Source: Streptomyces alboflavus
GTDB taxonomy: Bacteria; Actinomycetota; Actinomycetes; Streptomycetales; Streptomycetaceae
Assembly: GCF_000716675.1 (NCBI RefSeq)
Contig: NZ_JNXT01000013.1
Span: forward strand, 62,001-126,000
Direction of reading: 5' to 3'
Length of the DNA: 64,000 bases
Below the pieces are notes generated by a model, which saw only the letters and a program-made list of their open reading frames with translations, ran no database searches and was not told where the DNA came from. Both the position numbers and the translations under genes were made by a program. Below are positions 34,574-43,303 of this stretch, one piece after another (position 1 is the stretch's first letter; each line of letters starts with the position of its first letter).

Positions 34574-36190
34574 ATGCAACAGGCACCAGTCCTCGCGAGC
34601 GCGGCGGACCCCGCCTCGGAAGCCTGGCGGTCGAACGAGACGGCGCACCGCGCCCTGGCCGAGGAGCTGCGCGGCAAACTCGCGGCGGCCCGGCTCGGCG
34701 GCGGCGAGCGCGCCCGGCAGCGGCACGTGGCGCGCGGCAAGCTGCTGCCGCGTGACCGCGTGGACGCCCTCCTCGACCCCGGCTCGCCCTTCCTCGAACT
34801 GGCACCGCTCGCGGCCGACGGCATGTACGAGGGCGCGGCCCCGGCGGCCGGCGTCATCGCGGGCGTCGGCCGGGTCAGCGGGCGCGACTGCGTCATCGTC
34901 GCCAACGACGCGACCGTCAAGGGCGGGACGTACTACCCGATGACGGTCAAGAAGCACCTGCGGGCGCAGGAGGTGGCGCTGGAGAATCGTCTCCCCTGCC
35001 TCTACCTGGTCGACTCGGGCGGCGCCTTCCTGCCGATGCAGGACGAGGTCTTCCCCGACCGCGAGCACTTCGGGCGGATCTTCTACAACCAGGCCCGGAT
35101 GTCCGGCGCGGGCATCCCGCAGATCGCGGCGGTCCTCGGCTCCTGCACGGCGGGCGGGGCGTACGTCCCCGCGATGAGCGACGAGGCCGTGATCGTCCGC
35201 AACCAGGGCACGATCTTCCTCGGCGGCCCGCCCCTGGTGAAGGCCGCGACCGGCGAGGTCGTCACGGCCGAGGAGCTGGGCGGCGGCGAGGTGCACTCCC
35301 GGGTGTCGGGCGTCACCGACCACCTCGCGGAGGACGACCCGCACGCCCTGCGCATCGTCCGCACGATCGTCTCCACGCTCCCCGCGCGCGGCACCATCCC
35401 CTGGGAGGTCCGCCCGGTCGAGGAGCCGAAGGTCGACCCGCTCGGTCTGTACGGCGCGGTGCCGACGGACTCCCGCACGCCCTACGACGTCCGCGAGGTC
35501 ATCGCCCGCGTCGTCGACGGCTCGCGCTTCGCCGAGTTCAAGTCCGAGTACGGCCAGACCCTGGTGACGGGCTTCGCGCACATCCACGGCCACCCCGTCG
35601 GGATCGTCGCGAACAACGGCATCCTGTTCTCCGAGTCCGCCCAGAAGGGCGCCCACTTCATCGAGCTGTGCGACCAGCGCGGCATCCCGCTGGTCTTCCT
35701 GCAGAACATCTCCGGCTTCATGGTCGGCCGCGACTACGAGGCCGGGGGCATCGCCAAGCACGGCGCGAAGATGGTCACGGCCGTGGCCTGCACCCGGGTC
35801 CCGAAGCTGACGGTGGTGGTTGGCGGGAGCTACGGAGCGGGCAACTACTCCATGTGCGGCCGGGCCTATTCGCCGCGCTTCCTGTGGATGTGGCCCAACG
35901 CCAAGATCTCCGTGATGGGCGGCGAGCAGGCGGCGTCCGTCCTCGCCACCGTCAAGCGCGACCAACTCGAAGCGCGCGGCGAGGAGTGGTCGGCCGAGGA
36001 CGAGGACGCCTTCAAGGCCCCGGTCCGCGCGCAGTACGAGGAGCAGGGCAACGCCTATTACGCCACGGCACGGCTGTGGGACGACGGTGTCATCGACCCG
36101 TTGGAGACCCGCCAGGTGCTCGGCCTGGCTCTGACCGCGTGTGCCGGGGCGCCCTTGGGCGAACGCGGCTTCGGCGTCTTCCGGATGTGA
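34574..36190 (+). CDS. Acyl-CoA carboxylase carboxyltransferase (beta) subunit, methylcrotonyl-CoA type
   Basis: Carboxyltransferase of 538 residues that moves CO2 from biotin to an acyl-CoA. Crotonase-fold motifs include [20 protein letters not shown] in the N-half, [20 protein letters not shown], and in the C-half [19 protein letters not shown] and [16 protein letters not shown]. These match methylcrotonyl-CoA and geranyl-CoA carboxylases better than propionyl-CoA ones. HMG-CoA lyase two genes downstream favours 3-methylcrotonyl-CoA in leucine breakdown. The ATG at 34574 follows GGGAGC; the longer GTG at 34559 would lie beside the operator. First gene of the TetR-controlled operon. Confidence 0.92.
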   Translation: MQQAPVLASAADPASEAWRSNETAHRALAEELRGKLAAARLGGGERARQRHVARGKLLPRDRVDALLDPGSPFLELAPLAADGMYEGAAPAAGVIAGVGRVSGRDCVIVANDATVKGGTYYPMTVKKHLRAQEVALENRLPCLYLVDSGGAFLPMQDEVFPDREHFGRIFYNQARMSGAGIPQIAAVLGSCTAGGAYVPAMSDEAVIVRNQGTIFLGGPPLVKAATGEVVTAEELGGGEVHSRVSGVTDHLAEDDPHALRIVRTIVSTLPARGTIPWEVRPVEEPKVDPLGLYGAVPTDSRTPYDVREVIARVVDGSRFAEFKSEYGQTLVTGFAHIHGHPVGIVANNGILFSESAQKGAHFIELCDQRGIPLVFLQNISGFMVGRDYEAGGIAKHGAKMVTAVACTRVPKLTVVVGGSYGAGNYSMCGRAYSPRFLWMWPNAKISVMGGEQAASVLATVKRDQLEARGEEWSAEDEDAFKAPVRAQYEEQGNAYYATARLWDDGVIDPLETRQVLGLALTACAGAPLGERGFGVFRM

Positions 36191-36203
36191 GGGACCAGAC
36201 CCC

Positions 36204-38240
36204 ATGAGCATGTTCGACACAGTCCTTGTGGCCAACCGGGGCGAGATCGCCGTCCGTGTCATCCGTACGCTGCGGACGCTCGGCGTCCGTTCGGTGGCCG
36301 TCTTCTCCGACGCCGACGCCGACGCCCGGCACGTCCGCGAGGCCGACACGGCGGTGCGGCTCGGGCCCGCCCCGGCCGCCGAGAGCTATCTGTCGGCCGA
36401 GCGGCTCCTCGCTGCCGCCGCCGCGTCCGGCGCCCAGGCCGTCCACCCCGGCTACGGCTTCCTCGCCGAGAACGCCGCCTTCGCGGCGGCCTGCGCGGAC
36501 GCCGGGCTCTCCTTCATCGGACCGCCCGCCGCCGCCATCGACCTGATGGGCGACAAGATCCGCGCCAAGGAGACCGTACGGAAGGCCGGGGTCCCCGTCG
36601 TCCCCGGCTCCACCGGCAGCGGCCTCACCGACGCCCAACTCGTCGACGCCGCCCGCCAGATCGGCACCCCCGTGCTCCTGAAGCCGTCCGCGGGCGGCGG
36701 CGGCAAGGGCATGCGCCTGGTCCGGGACGCCGCCCTGCTCGGCGACGAGATCGCCGCCGCCCGGCGCGAGGCCCGCGCCTCCTTCGGCGACGACACCCTC
36801 CTCGTCGAGCGGTGGGTGGACCGGCCCCGGCACATCGAGATCCAGGTCCTCGCCGACGCGCACGGCAACGTCGTGCATCTCGGCGAGCGCGAGTGCTCCC
36901 TCCAGCGGCGCCACCAGAAGATCATCGAGGAGGCCCCCTCGGTCCTCCTCGACGAGGCGACGCGCGCCGCGATGGGGGCCGCCGCTGTGGAGGCCGCGCG
37001 GTCCTGCGGGTACGTCGGCGCGGGCACCGTCGAGTTCATCGTGCCCGGCGACGACCCCGCCTCGTACTACTTCATGGAGATGAACACTCGCCTCCAGGTC
37101 GAGCACCCGGTGACGGAGCTGATCACCGGCCTGGACCTGGTCGAGTGGCAGCTGCGGGTGGCGTCCGGCGAGCCGCTGCCCTTCGCGCAGGAGGATGTGC
37201 GCCTCACCGGGCACGCCGTGGAGGCTCGCGTCTGCGCCGAGGACCCCTCGCGGGGATTCCTGCCGTCCGGCGGCACGGTCCTCGCCCTGCACGAGCCGTC
37301 CGGCGACGGGGTGCGCACCGACTCCGGGCTCAGCGAGGGCACGGAGGTCGGGAGCCTGTACGACCCGATGCTGTCGAAGGTCATCGCGTACGGGCCCGAC
37401 CGGGCGACGGCGCTGCGCAAGCTGCGCGGCGCGCTCGCGGAGACGGTCACCCTGGGGGTGCCGACCAACGCGGGGTTCCTGCGGCGCTTGCTGGCCCACC
37501 CGGCGGTGGTGGCCGGGGAGTTGGACACCGGGCTTGTGGAGCGGGAGGCCGAGGGTCTGGTCGACGCCGATGTTCCGGTGGAGGTGTACGGGGCGGCGGC
37601 GTTGGTGCGAGTACGCCCGGCGGGCGAGGCGGACGGGGCCTGGTTGGACCCGTTCTCCGTGCCCAACGGCTGGCGGCTCGGCGGCGAAGCCGCGTGGACC
37701 GTGCACCACTTGCGCGTACCGGGGCACGAACCGGTCGTCGTGCGCACCCGGCCCGGTGCCGAAGGCACCGAGATCCGGCTCCCCTCCGGGGAGACGGCCT
37801 GGGGGCCCGGGGGCCTGCCCCCGGTTTCGGGAAGGGGCGGGATTGGGGAGCCCCCGGCAGGGCCGACCACCGTCACCCTCCACCACCAAGGCCGCACCCA
37901 CACCTTCCACACCGCCGACACCTGGCTCGGCCAGCACGGCCACGCCTGGCACGTCCAGGACTACGACCCCGTAGAGGCCGCCCTCAGCGGCGCCGCCCAC
38001 GCGGGCGTGGACGCGCTGACGGCCCCGATGCCCGGCACCGTGACGGTCGTGAAGGTGGCCCCCGGCGACGAGGTGACCGCAGGCCAGAGCCTCCTGGTCG
38101 TGGAGGCGATGAAGATGGAGCACGTCATCTCCGCGCCGCACGCCGGCACCGTCACCGAGCTGGACGTCACCCCGGGCACCACGGTCGCCATGGACCAGGT
38201 CCTGGCCGTGGTGACCCCCGCGGAGGAGGACGCGTCATGA
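36204..38240 (+). CDS. Acyl-CoA carboxylase biotin carboxylase/carrier (alpha) subunit
   Basis: A 678-residue alpha chain. Residues 1-450 form the biotin carboxylase (FDTVLVANRGEIAVRVIRTL; ATP-grasp loop KPSAGGGGKGMRLV; EMNTRLQVEHPVTE). The C-terminal carrier domain ends with EAMKMEH, placing the biotinylated Lys637. Residues about 531-553 (WGPGGLPPVSGRGGIGEPP) are encoded by a piece of the intergenic repeat found elsewhere in this window, read in frame in the linker region. The ATG at 36204 is 14 bases after the beta-subunit stop; the stop overlaps the lyase start by ATGA. Confidence 0.92.
   Translation: MSMFDTVLVANRGEIAVRVIRTLRTLGVRSVAVFSDADADARHVREADTAVRLGPAPAAESYLSAERLLAAAAASGAQAVHPGYGFLAENAAFAAACADAGLSFIGPPAAAIDLMGDKIRAKETVRKAGVPVVPGSTGSGLTDAQLVDAARQIGTPVLLKPSAGGGGKGMRLVRDAALLGDEIAAARREARASFGDDTLLVERWVDRPRHIEIQVLADAHGNVVHLGERECSLQRRHQKIIEEAPSVLLDEATRAAMGAAAVEAARSCGYVGAGTVEFIVPGDDPASYYFMEMNTRLQVEHPVTELITGLDLVEWQLRVASGEPLPFAQEDVRLTGHAVEARVCAEDPSRGFLPSGGTVLALHEPSGDGVRTDSGLSEGTEVGSLYDPMLSKVIAYGPDRATALRKLRGALAETVTLGVPTNAGFLRRLLAHPAVVAGELDTGLVEREAEGLVDADVPVEVYGAAALVRVRPAGEADGAWLDPFSVPNGWRLGGEAAWTVHHLRVPGHEPVVVRTRPGAEGTEIRLPSGETAWGPGGLPPVSGRGGIGEPPAGPTTVTLHHQGRTHTFHTADTWLGQHGHAWHVQDYDPVEAALSGAAHAGVDALTAPMPGTVTVVKVAPGDEVTAGQSLLVVEAMKMEHVISAPHAGTVTELDVTPGTTVAMDQVLAVVTPAEEDAS
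37818..37842 (+). repeat. Intergenic-repeat fragment, copy F, inside the biotin carboxylase gene
   Basis: These 25 bases are identical to the reverse complement of 14655-14679 in copy A; similarity extends on both sides with CCGGGGGC upstream. The insert keeps the reading frame and encodes Gly/Pro-rich linker residues. It is the only family member in this window that lies in coding sequence. Confidence 0.85.
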
Positions 38241-39214
38241 CCGCACAAGCCCCCGGCGCCCTGCCGATGGTCGTCCCCACCGAGGACCTGCCGCCCCGCG
38301 TCCGCATCCACGAGGTGGGCGCGCGGGACGGCCTGCAGAACGAGAAGGCGACGGTCCCCACGGAGGTGAAGGCGGAGTTCGTCCACCGCCTGGCCGACGC
38401 GGGCCTGACCACGATCGAGGCGACCAGCTTCGTCCACCCCAAGTGGGTGCCCCAACTGGCCGACGCGGAGGCGCTGTTCCCGCTGCTCGACGACCTCGCG
38501 CGGACCAAGGGCACGCACCTGCCGGTCCTGGTCCCGAACGCCCGCGGCCTCGACCGCGCCCTCGCCCTCGGCGCCCGCCGCGTGGCGGTGTTCGCGAGCG
38601 CCACCGAGTCCTTCGCCAAGGCCAACCTGAACCGCACGGTGGACGAGGCGCTCGCCATGTTCGAGCCGGTGGTGGCGCGCGCGAAGGAGGCGGAGAGCGC
38701 GCACGACCAGGTGCACGTGCGCGGCTATCTGTCGATGTGTTTCGGCGACCCCTGGGAGGGCGCCGTCCCGATCGCTCAGGTCGTCCGCGTCTGCAAGGCG
38801 CTGCTCGACATGGGCTGCGACGAGTTGAGCCTCGGCGACACCATCGGCGTGGCCACCCCCGGCCACGTACAGGAACTGCTCGCCGCCCTCAACGAACAGG
38901 GCGTGCCCACGGACCGCGTCGGCGTGCACTTCCACGACACCTACGGCCAGGCGCTCGCCAACACCCTGGCGGCCCTGCAGCACGGAGTGACCACCGTGGA
39001 CGCGTCCGCGGGCGGCCTCGGCGGCTGCCCGTTCGCCAAGAGCGCCACCGGAAACCTCGCCACCGAAGACCTCGTGTGGATGCTTCACGGCCTCGGCATC
39101 GAGACCGGGGTCGACCTCGGCCGTCTCACCGCCACCAGCGTGTGGATGGCCGACCAGCTGGGCCGACCGAGCCCGTCCCGCACCGTGCGTGCCCTCTCCC
39201 ACCAGGAGCAGTGA
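38237..39214 (+). CDS. hmgL: Hydroxymethylglutaryl-CoA lyase
   Basis: HMG-CoA lyase of 325 residues, splitting HMG-CoA to acetoacetate and acetyl-CoA, the last step of leucine breakdown. Motifs: IHEVGARDGLQNE with the catalytic arginine and aspartate near residue 30; FASATESFAKANLN; a metal-binding GVHFHDTYGQALAN; and the lyase signature GGLGGCPFAKSATGN containing Cys264. The start overlaps the alpha-subunit stop by ATGA, so translation is coupled. The expected 3-methylglutaconyl-CoA hydratase is not in this operon and must be encoded elsewhere. Confidence 0.93.
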   Translation: MTAQAPGALPMVVPTEDLPPRVRIHEVGARDGLQNEKATVPTEVKAEFVHRLADAGLTTIEATSFVHPKWVPQLADAEALFPLLDDLARTKGTHLPVLVPNARGLDRALALGARRVAVFASATESFAKANLNRTVDEALAMFEPVVARAKEAESAHDQVHVRGYLSMCFGDPWEGAVPIAQVVRVCKALLDMGCDELSLGDTIGVATPGHVQELLAALNEQGVPTDRVGVHFHDTYGQALANTLAALQHGVTTVDASAGGLGGCPFAKSATGNLATEDLVWMLHGLGIETGVDLGRLTATSVWMADQLGRPSPSRTVRALSHQEQ

Positions 39215-39219
39215 GAACG

Positions 39220-40380
39220 ATGGACCACCACCTCTCCCCCGAACACGAGGAACTGCGGCGCACCGTCGAGGCGTTCGCCCACGACGTGATCGCCCCGAAG
39301 ATCGGCGACCTCTACGAGCGGCACGAGTTCCCGTACGAGATCGTGCGCGAGATGGGCCGCATGGGCCTCTTCGGGCTGCCCTTCCCCGAGGAGTACGGCG
39401 GCATGGGCGGCGACTACCTGGCGCTCGGCATCGCCCTGGAGGAGCTGGCGCGCGTCGACTCGTCCGTGGCCATCACGCTGGAGGCGGGCGTCTCGCTGGG
39501 CGCGATGCCGCTGCACCTGTTCGGCACCGAGGAGCAGAAGCGGGAGTGGCTGCCGCGGCTGTGCTCCGGCGAGATCCTGGGCGCCTTCGGCCTGACCGAG
39601 CCCGACGGCGGCTCCGACGCGGGCGGCACGCGCACGACGGCACGCCTGGACGAGGCGACCGACGAGTGGGTCATCAACGGCACGAAGTGCTTCATCACCA
39701 ACTCCGGGACCGACATCACGGGCCTGGTGACGGTGACGGCCGTGACGGGGCGCACGGACGCGGGCAAGCCGCTGATCTCCTCGATCATCGTGCCGTCCGG
39801 CACGCCGGGCTTCACGGTCGCGGCGCCGTACTCGAAGGTCGGCTGGAACGCCTCGGACACCCGGGAGCTGTCGTTCGCCGACGTGCGGGTGCCGCGGGCG
39901 AACCTCCTCGGTGAGATCGGGCGCGGGTACGCGCAGTTCCTGCGGATCCTGGACGAGGGCCGGATCGCGATCGCGGCGCTCGGCACGGGGCTTGCGCAGG
40001 GCTGTGTCGACGAGTCGGTGAAGTACGCCAAGGAGCGGCACGCGTTCGGGCGGCCGATCGGCAGCAACCAGGCGATCCAGTTCAAGATCGCCGACATGGA
40101 GATGAAGGCGCACACGGCGCGGCTCGCCTGGCGTGACGCGGCCTCGCGGCTGGTCTCCGGCGAACCGTTCAAGAAGGAGGCGGCGCTGGCGAAGCTGTAC
40201 TCCTCGACGGTCGCCGTCGACAACGCGCGCGAGGCCACGCAGATCCACGGCGGGTACGGCTTCATGAACGAGTACCCGGTGGCGCGGATGTGGCGGGACT
40301 CCAAGATCCTGGAGATCGGCGAGGGCACGAGCGAGGTGCAGCGCATGCTGATCGCCCGGGAGCTGGGTCTGACCAGCTGA
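39220..40380 (+). CDS. acdH: Branched-chain acyl-CoA dehydrogenase
   Basis: FAD-dependent dehydrogenase of 386 residues. Motifs: GAFGLTEPDGGSDAGGTRTT, WVINGTKCFITNSGTDIT and IHGGYGFMNEYPVARMWRDS. ILEIGEGTSEVQRMLIAREL keeps glutamate at the classic catalytic-base position, unlike the enzyme encoded at 32527. By synteny it corresponds to S. coelicolor AcdH, linked to breakdown of branched short acyl-CoAs; this is recall. As last gene of the carboxylase-lyase operon it would oxidise isovaleryl-CoA or a similar substrate to feed the carboxylase. The start lies five bases after the lyase stop. Confidence 0.9.
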   Translation: MDHHLSPEHEELRRTVEAFAHDVIAPKIGDLYERHEFPYEIVREMGRMGLFGLPFPEEYGGMGGDYLALGIALEELARVDSSVAITLEAGVSLGAMPLHLFGTEEQKREWLPRLCSGEILGAFGLTEPDGGSDAGGTRTTARLDEATDEWVINGTKCFITNSGTDITGLVTVTAVTGRTDAGKPLISSIIVPSGTPGFTVAAPYSKVGWNASDTRELSFADVRVPRANLLGEIGRGYAQFLRILDEGRIAIAALGTGLAQGCVDESVKYAKERHAFGRPIGSNQAIQFKIADMEMKAHTARLAWRDAASRLVSGEPFKKEAALAKLYSSTVAVDNAREATQIHGGYGFMNEYPVARMWRDSKILEIGEGTSEVQRMLIARELGLTS

Positions 40381-40427
40381 GGGCCCGGGAGGCCACCGGC
40401 TGAGGCGGGGGACCACTGGACCGGAAG

Positions 40428-40446
40428 GAAGGTTAGGTTAACCTAA
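40428..40446 (+). promoter_or_regulatory. Iron box (DmdR-type) of desE
   Basis: The 19 bases match the canonical box TTAGGTTAGGCTAACCTAA (present at 41761) at 16 of 19 positions. They also contain a perfect 14-bp palindrome, TTAGGTTAACCTAA (40433-40446). It lies 43 bp before desE, fitting repression by DmdR1/DtxR-type regulators in high iron. Confidence 0.85.
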
Positions 40447-40488
40447 GCACCACTTCCGGCCAGTGCCCCGTACGAAAGCAGAGACCTC

Positions 40489-41535
40489 ATGTCGCACAGC
40501 CTCCGCACGCCCTCGCGCCGCGGCATCCTCGCCGCGGGCGGCGCCCTCGGGCTCACCGCCGTCCTCGCCGCCTGCGGGGACGAGAAGAAGGACAAGAGCG
40601 GTGGCTCGGGCGGCGGCACGAAGGACGGCGGCCCCTGGTCCTTCAAGGACGACCGCGGCAAGACGGCCAAGGCCGACGCGACGCCCGCGAACATCGTGGC
40701 GTTCACCGGTGTCGCGGCCGCGCTGTACGACTACGGCGTCGAGGTCAAGGGTGTTTTCGGCCCGACCAAGACCAAGGACGGCAAGCCGGACGTCCAGGCC
40801 GGTGACATGGACATCAGCAAGGTGACCATCCTCGGCAACGCCTGGGACCAGTTCAACATCGAGAAGTACGTGGGCCTCCAGCCGGACGTGCTCATCTCCA
40901 CGATGTTCGACGACAAGGGCACCCTCTGGTACGTCCCCGAGCAGTCCAAGGACAAGATCCTGAAGCTCGCCCCGAGCGTCGGCGTCTCCGTCTACGACCG
41001 CCAGATGACCAAGCCCCTGGAGCGCATCCTCGCCCTCGCCGAGTCGCTCGGCGCCGACGTGAAGTCCGACAAGGTCGTCACGGCGAAGAAGCGCTTCGAG
41101 GCCGCGGCGGAGCGGCTGCGCAAGGCCGCGAAGTCCCGCCCGGAGATCAAGGTCCTGGTCGGCTCGGCGAGCGCCGACATCTTCTACGTCTCCGGCTCCG
41201 ACCTCTCCGCCGACCTGGAGTACTTCAAGGCGCTCGGCGTGAACATCGTCGAGCCGCCGGAGAAGGCCAAGAAGGAGAGCGGGGGCTGGTTCCAGAACCT
41301 GTCCTGGGAGAACGTCGACACCTACAAGGCCGACGTCATCATGATGGACAACCGCACGTCGGCTCTGCAGCCGGCGGACCTGGCGAAGCAGAAGCCCACC
41401 TGGGGCAAGCTGCCTGCCGTCAAGGCCGGGCAGGTCATCCCGCGTGTGACCGAGCCGATCTTCTCGTACGCCAAGTGTGCGCCGATCCTGGAGGATCTGG
41501 CCAAGGCCATCGAGAAGGCGAAGAAGGTTTCCTGA
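40489..41535 (+). CDS. desE: Ferrioxamine-binding lipoprotein DesE
   Basis: Siderophore-binding lipoprotein of 348 residues for uptake of iron-loaded ferrioxamines through an ABC importer. The N-terminus has a twin-arginine stretch (TPSRRGILAAGGALGLTAVL) and lipobox AACG, so it is probably a Tat-exported lipoprotein. The mature part is a helical-backbone (class III) binding protein: NIVAFTGVAAALYDYGVEV, LQPDVLISTMF and VLVGSASADIFYVSGSDL. Position next to desABCD and an iron box upstream support DesE. It ends in repeat copy E and a strong terminator; no siderophore reductase gene follows before desA. Confidence 0.93.
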   Translation: MSHSLRTPSRRGILAAGGALGLTAVLAACGDEKKDKSGGSGGGTKDGGPWSFKDDRGKTAKADATPANIVAFTGVAAALYDYGVEVKGVFGPTKTKDGKPDVQAGDMDISKVTILGNAWDQFNIEKYVGLQPDVLISTMFDDKGTLWYVPEQSKDKILKLAPSVGVSVYDRQMTKPLERILALAESLGADVKSDKVVTAKKRFEAAAERLRKAAKSRPEIKVLVGSASADIFYVSGSDLSADLEYFKALGVNIVEPPEKAKKESGGWFQNLSWENVDTYKADVIMMDNRTSALQPADLAKQKPTWGKLPAVKAGQVIPRVTEPIFSYAKCAPILEDLAKAIEKAKKVS

Positions 41536-41598
41536 CCGTCGGGTCGGTGTACGTCGGCCTTGGCTCACCGCTGAGTCGCGGCCTGCGGCCTTGCTCGT

Positions 41599-41618
41599 CC
41601 TCAAACGCCGGACGGGCT
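41599..41618. repeat. Intergenic repeat, copy E (partial)
   Basis: CCTCAAACGCCGGACGGGCT is identical to the left inner arm of copy A and is preceded by the small hairpin GGCCTGCGGCC, as in copy D. It lies between desE and its terminator. Confidence 0.8.
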
Positions 41619-41634
41619 TGATATATCCCCCCGC

Positions 41635-41669
41635 GCACCGCCCGGCTGCTCTCCGCAGCCGGGCGGTGC
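41635..41669 (+). terminator. desE terminator
   Basis: GCACCGCCCGGCTGC (41635-41649) and its exact complement (41655-41669) form a perfect 15-bp stem with a five-base loop. TGCGTTTGTG follows. It separates desE from the desABCD transcript. Confidence 0.85.
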
Positions 41670-41760
41670 TGCGTTTGTGACCTGCGGGTTTGTGGATGGC
41701 TCGTGAATTTCCGGGTGACTTGTGGGACAGAAGGGGGCCCAGAACCCTGTTGCGATGAAC

Positions 41761-41779
41761 TTAGGTTAGGCTAACCTAA
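41761..41779 (+). promoter_or_regulatory. Iron box (DmdR-type) of desABCD
   Basis: TTAGGTTAGGCTAACCTAA is a perfect canonical iron box, and symmetry continues three bases on each side (41758-41782). It lies 81 bp before desA. Iron-loaded DmdR1 is expected to bind and block the biosynthetic operon. Confidence 0.95.
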
Positions 41780-41860
41780 GTTCCATGTCGCGCCCCCGGC
41801 CCTCCCTGCTGTGCCCTGTCCCGGGGGCGCGACCAAGTCCCCTCACCTGGAGGACAGTTC

Positions 41861-43303
41861 ATGCGCTCGCACCTGCTCAATGACACCACCACGGAGCGGT
41901 ACCGCGCCTCCGTGACCGAAGGAGTCGAGCGGGTGGCGGCCAGAATCGCCACCACCTCCCGCCCGTTCACCGGCGTCTCCCCGGACGCTCTCACCCCCCG
42001 CGTCGAGGCCGTCGACCTCGACACCCCGCTGCACGACACCGGCGCCGCCCTCGACGAGCTGGACGAGCTGTACCTGCGCGACGCCGTCTACTTCCACCAC
42101 CCCCGCTACCTGGCCCACCTCAACTGCCCGGTCGTCATCCCGGCCGTGCTCGGCGAGGCCGTCCTGACCGCCGTGAACTCCTCCCTGGACACCTGGGACC
42201 AGTCCGCGGGCGGCACCCTCATCGAGCGCCGCCTGATCGACTGGACCGCCGAGCGCATCGGCCTCGGGCCCGCCGCCGACGGCGTGTTCACCTCCGGCGG
42301 CACCCAGTCCAACCTCCAGGCGCTGCTGCTCGCCCGCGAGGAGGCCAAGACCGACTCCCCCGACCGGCTGCGCATTCTCGCCTCCGAGGTCGGCCACTTC
42401 AGCGTCCAGAAGGCCGCGAAGATGCTCGGCCTCGGCCAGGACGCCGTCATCGTGATCCCCACCGACCGCGACAAGCGCATGCAGACCGTGGCGCTCGCCC
42501 GCGAGCTGGCCCGCCTCGACCGCGAGGGCCTGATCCCCATGGCCGTCGTCGCGACCGCGGGCACCACCGACTTCGGCTCCATCGACCCGCTGCCGCAGAT
42601 CGCCGACCTCTGCGCGCAGTACGAGACGTGGCTGCACGTAGACGCCGCCTACGGCTGCGGTCTGCTCGCCTCGCGCACCCGCCGTGACCTGCTCGACGGC
42701 ATCGAGCGCGCCGACTCCGTCACGGTCGACTACCACAAGTCGTTCTTCCAGCCGGTCAGTTCGTCCGCGCTCCTGGTCCGGGACGCGGCGACGCTGCGGC
42801 ACGCCACGTACCACGCCGAGTATCTGAACCCGCGGCGCGCGGCGATGGAGCGCATCCCCAACCAGGTCGACAAGTCCCTCCAGACGACCCGCCGCTTCGA
42901 CGCGCTGAAACTGTGGATGACGCTGCGCGTGATGGGCGCCGACGCCATCGGCGACCTCTTCGACGAGGTCTGCGACCTGGCGGCCGAGGGCTTCGACCTG
43001 CTCGCCGCCGACCCGCGCTTCGACGTCGTCGTCCAGCCGAGCCTCTCCACCCTCGTCTTCCGCTACATCCCGGCGGCGATCTGCGACCCGGCCGCCATCG
43101 ACCGCGCCAACCTGTACGCCCGCAAGGCCCTGTTCGCCTCCGGCGCCGCCGCCGTCGCGGGCACCAAGGTCGGCGACCGCCAGTACCTGAAGTTCACCCT
43201 GCTCAACCCCGAGACCACGGCCGCCGACATCGCCGCCGTCCTCGACCTGATAGCCGGCCACGCCGAGCAGTACCTGGGAGAGAACCTTGACCGCGCCAGC
43301 TGA
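41861..43303 (+). CDS. desA: Lysine decarboxylase DesA
   Basis: PLP-dependent group II decarboxylase of 480 residues that makes cadaverine from lysine, the first step of desferrioxamine synthesis. Motifs: [36 protein letters not shown] (aspartate to the PLP nitrogen) and [20 protein letters not shown] with the PLP-binding Lys293. The ATG at 41861 follows CTGGAGGAC. First gene of the tightly packed desABCD operon; its end overlaps the desB start by 17 bases. Iron control comes from the box at 41761. Confidence 0.96.
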   Translation: MRSHLLNDTTTERYRASVTEGVERVAARIATTSRPFTGVSPDALTPRVEAVDLDTPLHDTGAALDELDELYLRDAVYFHHPRYLAHLNCPVVIPAVLGEAVLTAVNSSLDTWDQSAGGTLIERRLIDWTAERIGLGPAADGVFTSGGTQSNLQALLLAREEAKTDSPDRLRILASEVGHFSVQKAAKMLGLGQDAVIVIPTDRDKRMQTVALARELARLDREGLIPMAVVATAGTTDFGSIDPLPQIADLCAQYETWLHVDAAYGCGLLASRTRRDLLDGIERADSVTVDYHKSFFQPVSSSALLVRDAATLRHATYHAEYLNPRRAAMERIPNQVDKSLQTTRRFDALKLWMTLRVMGADAIGDLFDEVCDLAAEGFDLLAADPRFDVVVQPSLSTLVFRYIPAAICDPAAIDRANLYARKALFASGAAAVAGTKVGDRQYLKFTLLNPETTAADIAAVLDLIAGHAEQYLGENLDRAS

